DNA of 64,000 nucleotides from the NCBI GenBank assembly GCA_949775045.1, contig OX459097.1, forward strand, positions 6,775,685 through 6,839,684, in the 5' to 3' direction. Source of the DNA: Metridium senile. Taxonomy: Eukaryota > Cnidaria > Anthozoa > Actiniaria > Metridiidae. Made by a program: the position numbers and the translations under genes. Position 1 is the first letter of the stretch; each line of letters starts with the position of its first letter. The notes below the pieces were generated by a model. That model saw only the letters and a list, made by a program, of their open reading frames with translations, was not told where the DNA came from and ran no database searches. This document shows positions 1-32,160 of this stretch, one piece after another.

Positions 1-600
1 TTTGAGCATGAATTAATTGACTGACATGCACCGACAAATTTGTCTCTAAAGTTTCTCCCATTGTCTATAATAGTTTTCTTTTTATTCAACAATTTTATGC
101 AGTTATAAAAATTATTGTTATTGTAAAGTTATTGTAAATTATATATTCATATATCAATAGGGTTTTTTTTGTAGTATTTAGAAATATTTCATTAATTGTA
201 TCAATTTTGGAGCTGAAAACCATGCATCAAAATGGCTTTCGTAATTCAAGTGGAATTTCTAGTCTTCTTTATTTATTGTCCCCTAAAGTTGTGTTCGGGT
301 TTTTTTCTCTTCTTTTATGCAAAACACAATTTCCTTTAAGTTTGTAGAAAGTATATATAGCAGTTCATAATTTTTCAGTGCAATTTTTCTTGCTAATGTT
401 TTGAAATATTAGTGTAATGGGCTCCTGGTAAAACTTGTTTTTTAATTGTGTTTTGTAGTTTTTATTTCGTCTTTATTTTATTGTATTTGTCATGTTGTTT
501 GTCATTTACAAAGAGTCAATAATATTGACAGTCGATAATATTGCAACTCTTCGTTTACTGTAAGTTCTCAACAATCTAGAATTTTCTGCTGTCATTCATC
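1..600. other. A+T-rich stretch with no recognised feature
   Basis: I find no open frame of useful length, no repeat copy shared with the rest of the window and no convincing splice-bounded exon here. Confidence 0.5.
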
Positions 601-755
601 TAATTCCTGTAACGTGATTGGCTTATTTGATACGCCCACTGTCAAGTTTCCATCTTTCTGATTGGCTGAATTGAGAAGCACTGCCTGAGAGGTTGATTTT
701 CACCGCGCGCGCGCTCACTCGGGCCACTTCACTGCCAAGACAAGTAGAGGTAAGG
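600..755 (+). promoter_or_regulatory. Promoter-like region with inverted CCAAT boxes and a donor site
   Basis: Two inverted CCAAT boxes (GATTGGC near 616 and GATTGGCTG near 660) precede a locally G+C-rich alternating CG tract near 704-714. A short stretch then ends in a good splice donor (AGAG|GTAAGG near 749). This looks like a core promoter plus a non-coding first exon on the plus strand. No downstream gene is recognisable, because the palindrome and LINE follow. It may belong to a gene disrupted by repeats or to a short transcript. Inferred from composition and motifs only. Confidence 0.3.
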
Positions 756-816
756 TTTTCTCTTCTATTTCCCCTCAAAAATTGCACAAATTTCAAAGTT
801 TTTCCTCAAATTTTAG

Positions 817-931
817 GTTGTTGGAAAGCGCTTGGTACAAAGAAGCTTGTGGTTGTGTTACTGAGTGCCTAAAGAAGAAATTTCCGGAATTAAAGTCGAA
901 ATACAAAACGGCATTTTTGCCTGCAGTATAG
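817..931 (+). other. Putative short exon of unknown transcript
   Basis: Bounded by TTTTAG before 817 and GTGAGA after 931. One frame is open for 37 codons (starting LLESAWYKEACG) and meets TAG exactly at the exon end. It is rich in Lys and Cys and matches no family I know. It may simply be a second non-coding exon of the transcript starting near 700. Confidence 0.25.
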
Positions 932-1338
932 GTGAGAACATTTTTCTTTTTTAGCGAAAGTTGTTAACAATTTTAACCTTTGTTTCTTAAATTTGTACTT
1001 TTAACAAATTTTCATTGAGACAAACATAATTATAGTTTTAAAACGTGTTTTAAATGCTACAATTTTCGAAATATTTTGATAGTTTTGCTTTGCGCAACTT
1101 GGAAAGTAGGAGGAAAGAACATGCAAGGCAGTCATTATATTTTACTTGTTGAATTCAAGAGTGCGAAACAGTTGCTATCATTCCATGTACTTTGTTACAA
1201 TTTTCGGGAAAATGTTTGCTGAGTTTTAGTAAAGGTATCGCTTATTAAGTCAACTGATAAAAATAGAACAAAAGAAATTGCACTCCGAATTCAATATTTT
1301 CTTGTTTGTTTTGTCGTTTTCTTTAAAGCTCACTTGTC

Positions 1339-1778
1339 TTGTTGATTTTTAGCAATAATAGCGAAGTTTTGAACCGCGTTAAAACACTAAAAGTTGTAAA
1401 ACTATCTTGTGCATGATTTAAAAGAAATACTATATAAAATTATGCTCTCTTGAACAAATATAATTTTAATTTCTTGTTGCGTTAAAATAAAAATGTAAAA
1501 ATAAAAATGTGTTTTCTTCAAAAATGAATGTATGTATAACCAAATTTGTTCTAACAAGCTTGTTAGAACAAATTTGGTTATACATACATTCATTTTTGAA
1601 GAAAACACATTTTTATTTTTACATTTTTATTTTAACGCAACAAGAAATTAAAATTATATTTGTTCAAGAGAGCATAATTTTATATAGTATTTCTTTTAAA
1701 TCATGCACAAGATAGTTTTACAACTTTTAGTGTTTTAACGCGGTTCAAAACTTCGCTATTATTGCTAAAAATCAACAA
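1339..1778. repeat. Perfect 440-bp palindrome, 220-bp arms, no spacer
   Basis: The two 220-bp arms are exact reverse complements, checked base by base, meeting at 1558/1559 in the HindIII-like centre ACAAGCTTGT. The match stops abruptly at both ends: left flank GTC, right flank AAT. The arms are A+T-rich and encode nothing recognisable; the two identical 68-codon frames on opposite strands are a by-product of symmetry. It could be a foldback element, a recent inverted duplication or an assembly artefact. Confidence 0.97.
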
Positions 1779-1900
1779 AATATGAAAAGCCTATAAAAAC
1801 CCTATGAAATTTTAAAAGTCTGTGAAAAGCCCATCAAAAACCTGTGAAATTGAAAAGCCCATGAAAAGCATGCAAAGGCCTATAAAAAGGCTTTAATATT
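1779..1900. repeat. Degenerate short tandem repeat before the LINE
   Basis: Repeated units of about 22-28 bases of the type AAAAGCCYATRAAAAnCCTRTGAAA lie between the palindrome and the LINE. No coding potential is seen. Confidence 0.6.
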
Positions 1901-3690
1901 CTTCATATTTTTCAACTCGACCACTCAAGTCGACGTGGAACTATGTTCTGTTAGCTTAACTGCTGCTGAAGTGGAGAAAGTTCTTCTGAATCTCGACCCA
2001 AATAAAGCAAACGGTCCAGATGATATCCCTGGTGCCCTATTAAAAAACACCGCCAATGAGATTGCTCCATCCTTGTGTCAGCTATTTAATCTATCACTAT
2101 CACTTGGTTCGTTTCCCAATTTGTGGAAACGAGCCAATGTCACACCCGTATTTAAAAAAGACGACCCGACTTTACCAGAGAACTACAGACCTATTTCACT
2201 TCTACCTATCGTACCCAAAGTCTTTGAACGCTGTGTCTACAACCACTGCTTTGCTCACCTTGAAAGATCCTTATACCACCTTCAACACGGTTTCCTCAAA
2301 GGAAAATCAACTGTTACACAACTACTGGAAGTATACAATGACATCTTGGATAAACTAGCAAGTGGTAGTGAGATACATGTTGTTCACTTAGACCTTTCTA
2401 AAGCCTTTGATAAGGTTTCACACCTCCATCTTATAACAAGGCTAAGGGAATATGGAGTTGCGGGCTCTCTTCTTGAGTGGTTTGAATCATATCTGTCTAA
2501 CAGACAGCAACGTGTAGTACTGAACGGAACTTCTTCATCTTGGCTACCGGTACTATCTGGCGTTCCGCAGGGGTCAATTCTGGGGCCCCTGCTCTTTTTG
2601 GTCTATGCTAACAATATACCATGTTATGTGCAAGGCGGTTCTACAATCGCCCTTTATGCCGACGACTCTAAACTCTATCACTCTGTTGACTCCCCAACAT
2701 CTGCTCTTTGTCTACAAGCGGACATAGATTCCTTACATAAGTGGAGTATAGACCATGGAATGGAATTCAGTACTTCTAAATGCAAAGTTTTACAAATGTC
2801 CAAAAAAAAGAACACTAACAAGCAATCCTACCATCTGGCTGGGCAGGTTCTTGAATCTGCAAACCAAACAAAAGACCTTGGTGTACTTGTGACCACAGAT
2901 CTGTCATGGAAATCACACATTGAACTCATGTGCTCAAACGCCAACAAATTATTAGGACTTGTGAAGCGAGTTTGCTGCCACATACGCGATCCTGCAACAA
3001 AACAGCTCCTCTATTGTACTTTGGTTAGACCCCGATTAGAATACGCAAGTAATTTGTGGTCGCCACACACAGCTAAGCATGTAGCTTTAATAGAGAACAT
3101 CCAACGTCGAGCAACCAAATTTATATTAAACTATCCACCCTCCGATGTAAGCTACACAGAAAGACTCAAAACTCTTAATCTACTACCGCTAGAACATAGA
3201 CGTGATATCATCGACTTGACATTGTTTTACAAGATTAAATCCGAAATCATCGACATAAAAAGTTTTTCCGACCTACTAATTCCGTCTACCTCAAGATACT
3301 CTACTCGGAACTTTGACCCTTCGAACTATAGACCTCTTTTACATCACAAACAAAATTACTACCGTAAATCATACTTTCCCAGAACTATAGCTTTGTGGAA
3401 CAGTCTTCCCTCGAACTTAAAGAACGTTGATAGCCTATCTAATTTCAAAAATCTACTCCAAAAACTGTACTCAAATAAATTAACAACGTATCGGCCACCA
3501 TAGATTTAAAATATTTTTCTGTTTATATTAATTATTTAAATATTTGTTAACTTTGTTTATTTGATGTTTTACTCTTTTATAGGTTTAAATTGTCAATTGG
3601 GATTTTCGTCCTGTAATTTTCACCTGTTCATACAAATATTGTTATGTAATATCTTGTTATGACGAATTCTATTAAACTAAACTAAACTAA
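1900..3690 (+). mobile_element. 5'-truncated CR1-like non-LTR retrotransposon
   Basis: The element holds a reverse-transcriptase ORF and a 3' untranslated region ending near 3690 in short ACTAA repeats (ATTAAACTAAACTAAACTAA). That kind of tail is typical of CR1/L2-type LINEs, which end in short tandem repeats rather than poly(A). The endonuclease domain and the first ORF are missing, so this is a truncated copy. The open frame extends upstream of the 1935 codon to about 1900 without a stop, and the 5' truncation point lies there. Confidence 0.9.
1935..3503 (+). CDS. LINE reverse transcriptase (CR1/jockey-like), truncated at the N terminus
   Basis: RNA-directed DNA polymerase of a non-LTR retrotransposon, used for target-primed reverse transcription. 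RT blocks appear in order over 522 residues: PENYRPISLL (81-90), the block-A aspartate in HLDLSKAFD (Asp153), SGVPQGSILGPLL (208-220), and YADD (241-244, catalytic Asp243-Asp244). A CR1-type C-terminal region follows (RRATKFILNYPPSD, then LWNSLPSNL near the end). The listed first codon is GTG and is not a real start; the frame is open further upstream, and the N-terminal endonuclease is absent. The frame has no internal stop or frameshift, so the copy is young, but it cannot be autonomous without the missing part. Confidence 0.93.
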   Translation: MELCSVSLTAAEVEKVLLNLDPNKANGPDDIPGALLKNTANEIAPSLCQLFNLSLSLGSFPNLWKRANVTPVFKKDDPTLPENYRPISLLPIVPKVFERCVYNHCFAHLERSLYHLQHGFLKGKSTVTQLLEVYNDILDKLASGSEIHVVHLDLSKAFDKVSHLHLITRLREYGVAGSLLEWFESYLSNRQQRVVLNGTSSSWLPVLSGVPQGSILGPLLFLVYANNIPCYVQGGSTIALYADDSKLYHSVDSPTSALCLQADIDSLHKWSIDHGMEFSTSKCKVLQMSKKKNTNKQSYHLAGQVLESANQTKDLGVLVTTDLSWKSHIELMCSNANKLLGLVKRVCCHIRDPATKQLLYCTLVRPRLEYASNLWSPHTAKHVALIENIQRRATKFILNYPPSDVSYTERLKTLNLLPLEHRRDIIDLTLFYKIKSEIIDIKSFSDLLIPSTSRYSTRNFDPSNYRPLLHHKQNYYRKSYFPRTIALWNSLPSNLKNVDSLSNFKNLLQKLYSNKLTTYRPP

Positions 3691-3862
3691 AAACTTATTA
3701 ATAATTCATGAGAAATTGACAAAAGAAATCGTAACCTTGACGAGTGTTTTAACTGAAGATATAGATTCACCCTAATTACATAAAATTTTCTCTAATAATC
3801 TTTTATAAATCCTTGATTTTTCTTTACAAAAACACAAAATATAGGTTGGAGTTTTTGAAGCC

Positions 3863-3967
3863 GTTCAATAAACTCGCAGATTGTGTTTTATCAGGTCTAA
3901 ACTGGCACTTGGCTTCGCCGCGTGGTTTTAAATCCTGATAAAACACTCCTGCTCGTTTATTAAACAT
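3863..3967. repeat. Short inverted repeat (foldback)
   Basis: GTTCAATAAACTCG and GTGTTTTATCAGG on the left pair with CCTGATAAAACAC and CGTTTATTAAAC on the right. It lies just downstream of the ATPase stop codon. Probably a small MITE. Confidence 0.55.
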
Positions 3968-4287
3968 AACTTCGAATAAAATGATTATTTTATGAGGAGG
4001 GATATTTGAAAATAACAGCTCTATATTCGTTTTTATTTAAATATTACTATTACTGCTAAATTTAATATTACATAATGTATACAAAATAGGACATAGAATG
4101 CTTTTATTCCAACTTTGTTACCTTTTCATTACAATTTTTCCTCCGTGAGAATTTGTACGTTGTTGTTACGTTCTTAATACAGCCTTGACATCCAGGTAAC
4201 ATTCAGCACTTATTATTAATGTTATACAGTCATGTATATTTAATTTACTTAAATATATTCGTTTTCAATTATTGTAAAATTATTTTC

Positions 4288-25203
<20,916 letters not shown>

Positions 25204-25369
25204 CTTGGTTGAATGACATACGCATGCGTGTTTCTCCGCTGAATCAAACCATGACGTAACAGTGGGCGCAGTTCAGGTTGTGTTGTGGGATATCACCTTA
25301 TGAGCAGTTGAGTGAGATTTGCATTCATTTTGCTTGTTTTTCCCTTGGTCGTGCACAGAATGGTCATGC
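25204..25369. promoter_or_regulatory. Shared divergent promoter of the P5A ATPase and the C6orf136-like gene
   Basis: Only 166 bases separate the two divergent ATGs. The interval has an NRF1-like core CGCATGCG (25221-25228), a CRE-like TGACGTAA near 25253 and GTGGGCGCAG. The ATPase start lies in CAAGATGGCGAC, which resembles a TISU/YY1 element. There is no TATA box, as is usual for housekeeping bidirectional promoters. Confidence 0.65.
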
Positions 25370-28300
25370 ATGGCGCTGTTTAGGTCAAGCATTATTAAAA
25401 AAAGTGCTCTAGTGAACAGAGTTTCTTCTGTCGTTGTGTATAATGTGCATTCGCACTTGCAATACACTTCGGCTTGTAGTGCCATCTACACTCGTGAGCA
25501 GGTGAGAAATCATAGTAAATTTGATTGTATGTTATATTTGTATTGTAATTGTTCTATACAGGAATAAATTTACTCTAAATATATATACTATTCATCTGAC
25601 TGAGTAAGGTGACAAGCGACACATCAAACATGTCCATGAGATATTGCCATCTTTAAATACATAAATTAATTACTTAAAATGACATCTTGTCATCTCCAAG
25701 TTTTACTTTTGTTTGTGCGATCGTTTAACACCGTTTTCCATACTTTTGATTCAGTATCAATGTTTTCCAAATATTTTTATGGCATAACAAAAGATTACAA
25801 GCATTTTAAGTAGCAAATGAACATTAAAACAATGAACTAACCTGACAAGAAGTGTTTGCTACACACCCTCGAGTATTTCGTCGGCTCCCAGTCCCGCCGT
25901 CTAATCGACTTAATCCATCGCCGTCTTTTGTGTTTGAACGTTGGAATCCTCAAAAACCTTATTACTGAATCCTTTCTAAAACGATTTTTGCAGTCAGTTA
26001 CGCAGCAGCTTACTACCATTATAGAGATGTATCAATTTTTTTCAGATTACATAATCTTTGTTTACAAACAATGACCGCGCATTGATTGGCATTTTGCCAA
26101 TCGTAGACCAAAACAACACCCCTCGTGACGTCAGCGTGACGTCAACGTGAGCTTCGCTATAGATTATTGCTTCATTTTTTTCTCTCCATATTATTTCAAC
26201 TAAAAGCACATTTCTGTTTAAGAAATAGGATGAAAATATGTATTATCTGTCAAATTGGAGAGATGCATATTTAAGTAATAATATTCATGTGTTGCCTCAT
26301 GATATAATTTGAGATTATTGTTGATATTTTATTTCAGTTAAATATATTATTGATTTACAGCATTGCTATCGTCATTAAGATAACTAAGCATCATCATTAT
26401 CACCATAAGCATCATGGTCTTACTATTGGTAACATAGTAAATTATCAGATCTTCCTCATCATCATCATGATTATCATCATGCATCAAAGGCATCATCACC
26501 CACATTTCATCATCATCATTATTATGAATATATTATAAATAAAAATATAAGAAGCAATTTGTTGCTCATTTACTTGCTATTTTTTGAATAGGCCATTTAT
26601 GTGATGGTACCATTTTACTACAGAGCCCTTCCCAGGGTGGGTGCATAACTTGATCTTTTTGCATAACTGTTTCTCTAAAATATTTTACCTTATGTCCCCA
26701 TGATGCCCCAAAAATTTTTGATCATATTTTGTTCCCTGTGAAAATAATTTGGCTGTATCCCTTGTTCCCTTAAAAAATGAGCTTGTTCCCTAAAACCCCT
26801 GGGAAGGGCTCACTTAATAAGTTCCAGAATGCTTTACAACTTTTCATTTTTACCCAGATGTTAAACCCTCTTGCGAATAGTTGAGACTAACTATTTTACA
26901 AAAGAAATTACACAAAGCATTCTGGACTCGGTAGTATATGACGCTATAATGCATATGGCCCATTCTTGTTTATTATACAAATGCAAGAATTAACATTTTC
27001 AACTATATGAATATATCACTTTTGTTTTAGGTGCAGCAGAGGTTTAATTGCCCACAGAATGACTTGAGCCTATTAAATAATAAACAGCTACCAATACAGA
27101 TAAACAAAACAGATAAAAAGAGCATTCAAGGTCTTATTGACAATGCATTACCAAACAGGAAGGCACTATTGGGTGAAGCGTTGGCAATTGACTCCTTTAC
27201 AAATACAACACACCTAGCATTGATGTCATTGAATTATGATGAAAAATGGTGTAGAAATTTTAAAACTGTGTATACTAATGCATTGAAGTCAAGAAGACTA
27301 TTAGGATATGACAATATTACTGAAAATGATGATAGCAAAATAAGCTATATGTATCACAGGATGGGATTCCATGAAATATCAGGCGAACTCAGCTCTGTAT
27401 GTTCAACTGAGAAACATAAAGCAAGATCAGATCAAGTCATAGGCAATGGTAGTGACCTGTGTCAAAGTGTTGCAGCCCCCAATATTGTGATGTTTAGCAA
27501 TCAATGCAAACACCTTGAGAAGGAAAAAGAAAAGAAGAAGAAAGTTGACGACAAATGTGATCCTCTTCAACTAGCAACAGTCTATCAGACTCTTCGAGAT
27601 GAGGTATATGAGATTGCTATAGTAATCTTGACATAATAGTACTGACATGATATTATAGACACTACAAATATAATGTTATCTGCAGCATTTTTTCTCTAAC
27701 TGCAAAACACACAGAATGAATTTGATATTGTTTTTCCATAATAGAACAGTTTCAGTGCAAACATTGTACACTTTTTGGTACCCAGCTGTATTTAATTCAC
27801 AGTTTTCACATGACGTCATCAAAGCACTAAAAACTAAACGATAAAATGCAGAAAGCTGGTCCTCTAGTATTTTGTAGTTGTTTTTGAAAGATATGTTCCT
27901 TAACGTTTGGTTGTTTTTTGTTGGTTTGTTCTCAAGATATTGGAAGCAAAATTCCATCAAATTAAAAGAAATTGCAATTTCAACTCCTGAACTTTTGTAT
28001 GCCATGTTGGTGTACACAAGCTGCACACCAACATGGCGGCTCCATACATACATCATTCATATCTTGGCAGCAAAATCTCAGTTTGATTTGAATTTTGGCA
28101 GAATTACACAGCTTTACTCACACCTTCACATGGAAGTACTATTATTATGTTTAAGTCTCTGAAATATTTTTGATGACATCAATGAAAACAGAGAATACTA
28201 TGCATAACAACTAACCAAGAGATCATTGTTGTCTTATTGATTGTTATTGTTGTGTTTTATGGTCATTTTCAGCTTCCTGTATTTTTCCAAAAAGGACATG

Positions 28301-31170
28301 GCTATAGTCTTTACCACAAGAATGTTAAATTTATTAATGGACTGACAAATACCACATTCAGGTAAACAGAATTGAAATGAAATAATTTGTCTTCATTTAT
28401 GTGTTTCATTGTATTGTTTGTTTTTTAATTAATTGTTTTTTTTTTGTCTGCAGGGTTCGTGCTACTCCTTAAACTCCTTGAAAACTCCTTAGATTTGATT
28501 TACGTTTTTAAGGGCACTTGAAAAGCCCTTGAATTTTAGAAAACCAGCAAAAACTCCTTAAAAACTCCTTAATTCTAGCTAAAGAAGGGTAAAAATTCTA
28601 GTATTGCAAATTAAAGTTAAGTAAAAATTCTAGTATTGTACATCATTTTCGTAAATTCGTAAATTTTCGTATATCAAAGTTGTCGCAAAAAGTGCTTAAA
28701 AATTACTTTTTGGTCCTTGAAAACTCCTTGAAAACTCCTTAGATTTTGTTTACTGACATCAGCACGAACCCTGTGTCTGGGTTTTTTTAGTTTGTTTGTT
28801 TGTTTGTCTGGGTTTTTTTAGTTGGTTTGTTGTTTTTTTCTGGAAAAATTTGCAGTCATACTCACTCAATTTATTCTCTCTGCTTTCTGTGCAATGTTTT
28901 CTTATATTTTTTCTTTTATTTGTAGTGGTTTGAGGACATATAAATGTGTTATGACATCCATGAGACTAGCAGCTCAAACATGCATGTCAGACATCACAAT
29001 GGAAATCCTCAAAATAACCAAAGATAGCAAAGAATGTAATGTAAAAGTACGCTGGCGTGTAAGTGGAATGCCTAGATATGCATTCATCTTGGGAAATCAG
29101 AAGGATAACACTGGCTGCAGGTGACTCTTTCTTTGAACTGTTTTACCTGGGATAATCATGTTATTTATAGGAAATTACACCGTTCGAGAAGAATTAATGG
29201 AAATTACTGCACATATTTGATGAAAGTGGCTTAATACCAGTACGTAGCACGAGTGGTATTCTGCCTCTTTCATCAAATACAAGCGGTATTTTCATTAATT
29301 CTTCGAGAACTAAGGTGGAATTTCCTATTAATAACACATCTACATAAAATGCGAGTCTCAGATGGAAAAAAAGGCAAAAAATAGACACAAACACACACAA
29401 GCCTCAAAGCACGCTGGGATGCAATTAATTAATTGCACAGATTAAGAGAAAATTCACAGTCAATCAACCAATCAGACACAAGCATGTAGATGTGTTATAA
29501 ATAGTATATTAATTATAAATTATGAATTCCTTTTTATTAGATATGTGGATGGATTCTCAATCTTTGAGGTTGATACTCAAGGTTTAATTTGCTGTCATCG
29601 TTTATTAAAGGTAATGTGCAACTCCTATCAGAGATTAAATCACAACCTTAGCCTAAGTAGTACTAAATGGTAAGGCTGAGAGTCATGTTGTAAGCAACTT
29701 GAAAAAAGTCTACCTTTTACTCCGATAAAGGGCTGAAGCTCGAAAAGTCAATAAAGTTAAGTCAACATTTTTTACGGTGTTACAAATTTCATTATATTAC
29801 CTATTGTTTAAAAAATGTCTAGGTTAGCTCTTTCAAATTTAACCAAAATGTTCAAGATTAAAGTAAATCTCGCCAAGAAATTTCAAGTTAAAACTCTTGC
29901 AAAACAGGATATACAGCACTAATGTTGTATCACCAAAAACAACACTTGTCATGGTCATGATTTCCTATTAAATTTCTCATTAATTATTCATAAGTTTTTT
30001 TAGTCTTTTTAAATTCATATTGCAGTATATATTAGATATATGTTGGTCTCGTCCACAGTTATTAGATTGTGTATTAAAATAACTACACCTAGCAGCCAAA
30101 AGCTGAATTACGTGGTATAATACGATGTCATATACAGCCAATCTAGGAAAGGTTGTCCACCTGAGAAGACATATATACTAAAAGAAATATCACGTGACTC
30201 GTTATAGATACACTTTCTGCGCATGTAGACAGTCAGGTGCGTTTGAAAGTAATATGGCGGTGAATTCAAACAAGCAGTATCTTCCCTCGCTAGAAGTACC
30301 TGACTTTCTACACGCGTGGAAAGTGAGTTTAAAATGAGTCACGTGATATTTCTTTTAGTATACATGTCTTTTCAGGTGGACAACCTTTTCGAGATCGGCT
30401 GTATATGTAAACTAACTATAATAAATATATAATTTATAAAAATTCGATAAATATATTGCATCTATATTGTATCTAGTATTGAATATACTATTTACAATAT
30501 AATGTTTAAAATTATGGGCTACTAAACCGTTCCATTGAATGACTGAGTATAAAAGAATTTTTAAATCGATTCATCCTACAATGGGGAATGTCAAATTGTC
30601 TCATCTTCCATAGTTTTCTGTTGTTGGAGGCATTCGGCGGGAGAAGCGAAGCCAGCTTGTGGTCTGAATCATATATATATATTAAGTATATATTACTTAT
30701 CAACTTTCACAATGATGATACTACAAATTTGCTTTTTTTTTATTTGACTAATTTACCTTGAATAACCAAGAAATGAATTTTCTTTGGGAAGAAGTTGAGT
30801 GAATATAAATTTATTGCTGTAGTTTAGTTTGCTATACACCGAATTGAAATATGGCGGCCAATTTGAATAACAATTCTTCTTGACTGCCCAGCCTCGCATA
30901 CATGTGAAAACTCTATTATTTTCCAACGTGAACATGAGGCTAGACAGTCAAGAACAATAAGAGTACGCCATATTTCGATTCGGTCTATGATATATGTTAA
31001 CAATTTAATACTTTTTCTAGTTGATACCAAGTCAGTCACCACAGATAGACAATCCACTCTGGGCTATAAATACAGCTGCAGTAATAGCTCTTTTACGACA
31101 ACAGAAGTCATTTGAAATGCTGGCTCGACATCGTGTTGAAGATATTGAAGATACATGTCTGCCTTTTTAG
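25370..31170 (+). CDS. C6orf136-like protein (DUF2358), complete, six exons
   Basis: Exons 25370-25501, 27031-27603, 28273-28361, 28926-29120, 29541-29610 and 31021-31170 join in frame (1209 bases, 402 residues). The first exon begins MALFRSSIIKKSALVNRV: rich in Arg, Lys and Ser, without acidic residues, as in a mitochondrial targeting peptide. ATG 25370 is the first in this frame. Exon 2 is poorly conserved and ends in a basic, lysine-rich stretch. Exons 3-6 carry the DUF2358 core: LPVFFQKGHGYSLYHKNVKF, FINGLTNTT, VRWRVSGMP, YVDGFSIFEVDTQGLICCHR and a short C-terminal helix. Human C6orf136 has the same blocks and is predicted to be mitochondrial; its biochemical role is not known. The first intron contains a THAP exon on the other strand. 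The P5A ATPase next door extracts mitochondrial proteins from the ER, but any functional link is speculation. Confidence 0.9.
25842..26019 (-). CDS. THAP-domain protein, first exon only
   Basis: Starts MVVSCCVTDCKNRF and contains the complete C2CH zinc signature: Cys5, Cys10, Cys53 and His56, plus the conserved Trp35 and Pro46. It ends at a GTTAGT donor in phase 1, so the DNA-binding domain is nearly filled by this exon. THAP domains bind DNA as transcription factors or transposase-derived regulators. I could not find further exons downstream on this strand, where the ATPase gene begins. The rest may be nested in its introns or lost. A promoter-like region with two CRE palindromes lies just upstream. 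Confidence 0.75.
26083..26150 (-). promoter_or_regulatory. THAP promoter with two CRE palindromes and CCAAT boxes
   Basis: TGACGTCA occurs at 26126-26133 and again at 26137-26144, one helical turn apart. ATTGGC and GCCAAT boxes lie near 26088-26101, all within about 130 bases upstream of the THAP ATG. Confidence 0.6.
26340..26540. repeat. Imperfect CAT/ATC-rich tract
   Basis: Low-complexity tract in the first intron of the C6orf136-like gene. Confidence 0.7.
26624..26811. mobile_element. MITE with GAGCCCTTCCCAGGG terminal repeats
   Basis: GAGCCCTTCCCAGGG at the left is mirrored by CCCTGGGAAGGGCTC at the right. The interior is A+T-rich with TTGTTCCCT words. Confidence 0.75.
28451..28773. mobile_element. 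MITE with CAGGGTTCGTGCT terminal repeats
   Basis: CAGGGTTCGTGCT and AGCACGAACCCTG mark the ends, and TGTCTG flanks both sides directly. The interior repeats AAAACTCCTTRAAAACTCCTT near both ends. hAT elements often start with CAGGG, but the flank repeat seen is 6 bases, not 8. It lies in an intron of the C6orf136-like gene. Confidence 0.8.
29170..29325. mobile_element. Short inverted-repeat element
   Basis: GGAAATTACACCGTTCGAGA, then AGAATTAATG, pairs with CATTAATTCTTCGAGAAC, then GTGGAATTTCC. About 156 bp, no coding content. Confidence 0.75.
29690..29800. repeat. GGGCTGAAGCTCGAAA dispersed repeat
   Basis: The core AAAGGGCTGAAGCTCGAAAA, followed by CAATAAAGTTAAGT, recurs in related form near 44625 and at 59440-59520. 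It is a dispersed repeat, probably a retroelement tail. Confidence 0.55.
30131..30405. mobile_element. MITE with TATACAGCC terminal repeats
   Basis: Arms of about 70 bases pair: TATACAGCCAATCTAGGAAA, then GGTTGTCCACCTGA, against TCAGGTGGACAACCTTTTCG, then GGCTGTATA. It includes AAAAGAAATATCACGTGACT on both arms. Confidence 0.85.
30838..30987. mobile_element. Short inverted-repeat element
   Basis: ACCGAATTGAAATATGGCGG with CTTGACTGCCCAGCCTCGCA is mirrored by ATGAGGCTAGACAGTCAAGA and CGCCATATTTCGATTCGGT. It lies in the last intron of the C6orf136-like gene. Confidence 0.75.
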
Positions 31171-31233
31171 TGGCAACATTCTTTGGCTGTATAAATGTAA
31201 ACGTCTTAGTATTGAAGATATCAAAGACACCTA

Positions 31234-31450
31234 TAACAGGTTCCCATTTAAATCTGTACTTTCCCATTTAAATCTGTACTTATGCAAATTTTGTTGATGA
31301 GTGCTAAACACACAGATCAACCAATCAGAGAAGTTCATTTCAGAAATAATATACTCTGATTGGTTGATCTGTGTGTTTAGCACACATCAACACAATTTGC
31401 ATAAGTACAGATTTAAATGGAAAAGTACAGATTTAAATGGGAACCTGTTA
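31234..31450. mobile_element. MITE family B, copy 2
   Basis: TAACAGGTTCCCATTTAAAT to ATTTAAATGGGAACCTGTTA. The interior is the reverse orientation of the copy at 19215-19430. It starts 63 bases after the stop codon of the C6orf136-like gene and so is probably transcribed in its 3' UTR. Confidence 0.9.
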
Positions 31451-32160
31451 CATATAGATCAGCATTTTCAGAAGAAATGTTCTATGAACAATGTAATTGT
31501 AACATTGATAATAGACTGACATTGCCACTAAAAATGCCAATCTATGTGTGTCTTTATTAATACAAAATAATTATAATTGCATAAGAATAATGCTTGTAAC
31601 CAGATGTACACTGCACCATAAAACAAAGACACTTTTACATGGCTATTCTGGATAGACTAGTCTCTCCTACATATGAAAAAGCTGTTATGTGTTGGTGTGA
31701 TCATGAACTTAGTCAGTCAAGAACAAAAGCTATTCAAATTGTTATTTGTATTTTGATTTAGTGTATGTGTGGTGCAGAACTTTTACTATAACAATTCTTA
31801 TGGATGTTTAAGTGCTTATTTAAAAGTTTGTATAAAATTATATTATTTCCTAATTTTTTAATATATGATATATCAAGCTTAAAAATCAATGTGAAAAGTA
31901 TAAAATATGAAAATAAAGAAATTGGGTAAGTTTAATTTTGGTTTGTGGGCTTTCTGTGTAAGAGAATGCACAGGAACCCCAAACAAGAGTTGGGATTCTC
32001 AGATGAGAAGAGACAGTGCCACGTTTTCTCTTATCAGTTCTTGGCTTTGTTATTGGCTATTCTTGACAGCCCATGGATAGAATGAAATTGTTTTTCTATC
32101 ATGAATTTGCAGGGAATTTTACCTGAGAGTTGTTTCTTGAAGAAACCGAAATAAACCGCA
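31451..32160. other. Intergenic, no gene seen
   Basis: A+T-rich sequence downstream of the C6orf136-like gene, with several AATAAA-type signals (for example AAAATAAAGAAATTG near 31910). No open frame with a recognisable domain. Confidence 0.5.

Noticed and set aside
1402..1715. Two identical 68-residue ORFs on opposite strands
   Set aside because: Inevitable result of the perfect palindrome; no start context, codon bias or domain.
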